From NCBI RefSeq assembly GCF_016920785.2, contig NW_024609837.1, forward strand, positions 42,162,745-42,226,744: 64,000 nucleotides of DNA, read 5' to 3'. Each line of letters begins with the position of its first letter. Position 1 is the first letter of the stretch. The stretch is from Ixodes scapularis. Its lineage: Eukaryota; Arthropoda; Arachnida; Ixodida; Ixodidae. This document shows, one piece after another, positions 63,946 through 64,000 of the stretch. The position numbers were made by a program, and so were the translations under genes. The notes beneath the pieces were generated by a model. That model was not told the origin of the DNA and made no database searches. It worked only from the letters and a program-made list of their open reading frames with translations.

Positions 63946-64000
63946 CGATGACGTTATCGGCATCCGCATCCTCATCGTCATCATCACTGATGACGATGAC
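63946..64000. repeat. Short (GATGAC)-like repeat at the window end
   Basis: gatgacgttatcggcatc, then cctcatcgtcatcatcactg and gatgacgatgac: small inverted and direct ATC/GAT repeats, continuing off the edge. Confidence 0.5.

Overview
The window is eukaryotic repeat-rich intergenic DNA, most likely from an arthropod and probably a hard tick. This is an inference from the mix of elements (I-clade, CR1-like and other LINEs, short-LTR Ty3/gypsy elements, many hAT and other MITEs, tRNA-headed SINEs) and was not tested by any search. No complete host gene is visible. The best host-gene traces are on the minus strand: two consecutive phase-compatible exons at about 50.0-50.5 kb and a 357-bp exon candidate at 56.2-56.6 kb. 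None of the three was recognised.

Layout. 0-5 kb: a CR1-like LINE fragment, a foldback MITE, a 604-bp element with TTA target duplications, and several old dispersed repeats. 5-11.4 kb: an intact Mag-like gypsy element (identical 139-bp LTRs, TSD ggttt) and a 1.8-kb hAT element (8-bp TSD aggacgtg), both inserted in one older repeat unit. 12.7-19.9 kb: a full-length minus-strand I-clade LINE with a perfect 15-bp target duplication. Its ORF2 is split in the RNase H domain by a 1.23-kb hAT element (8-bp TSD ctaggcac). 20-29.6 kb: MITEs, a row of TGACGTCA sites, a long hairpin next to a (CA)n tract, and otherwise unremarkable DNA. 29.6-32.6 kb: a long-TIR DNA element with one exon resembling the region before the SWIM zinc finger of transposon proteins, and a nested hAT element. 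35.7-39.3 kb: a second minus-strand LINE with one open 1103-codon ORF. 40.3-41.6 kb: a TIR element holding a broken THAP domain, probably a P-superfamily derivative. 43.2-48.9 kb: an old hAT copy cut by a young gypsy element (identical 131-bp LTRs, TSD gtat) whose pol is split by one in-frame TAA. 49-64 kb: foldback elements, the exon candidates, a 57-bp satellite with a small hAT MITE in it, two arrays of a 17-bp satellite in both orientations, SINE heads, and repeated GTCACGTGAC palindromes.

The elements work only as mobile elements: LTR elements supply Gag, protease, reverse transcriptase/RNase H and integrase, LINEs supply endonuclease and reverse transcriptase, and the hAT, P-like and MITE copies would need a transposase encoded elsewhere. 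The nesting gives relative ages: hAT after I LINE at 13-14 kb, and gypsy after hAT at 43-48 kb. Boundaries given to the base rest on matching target duplications; others are approximate.
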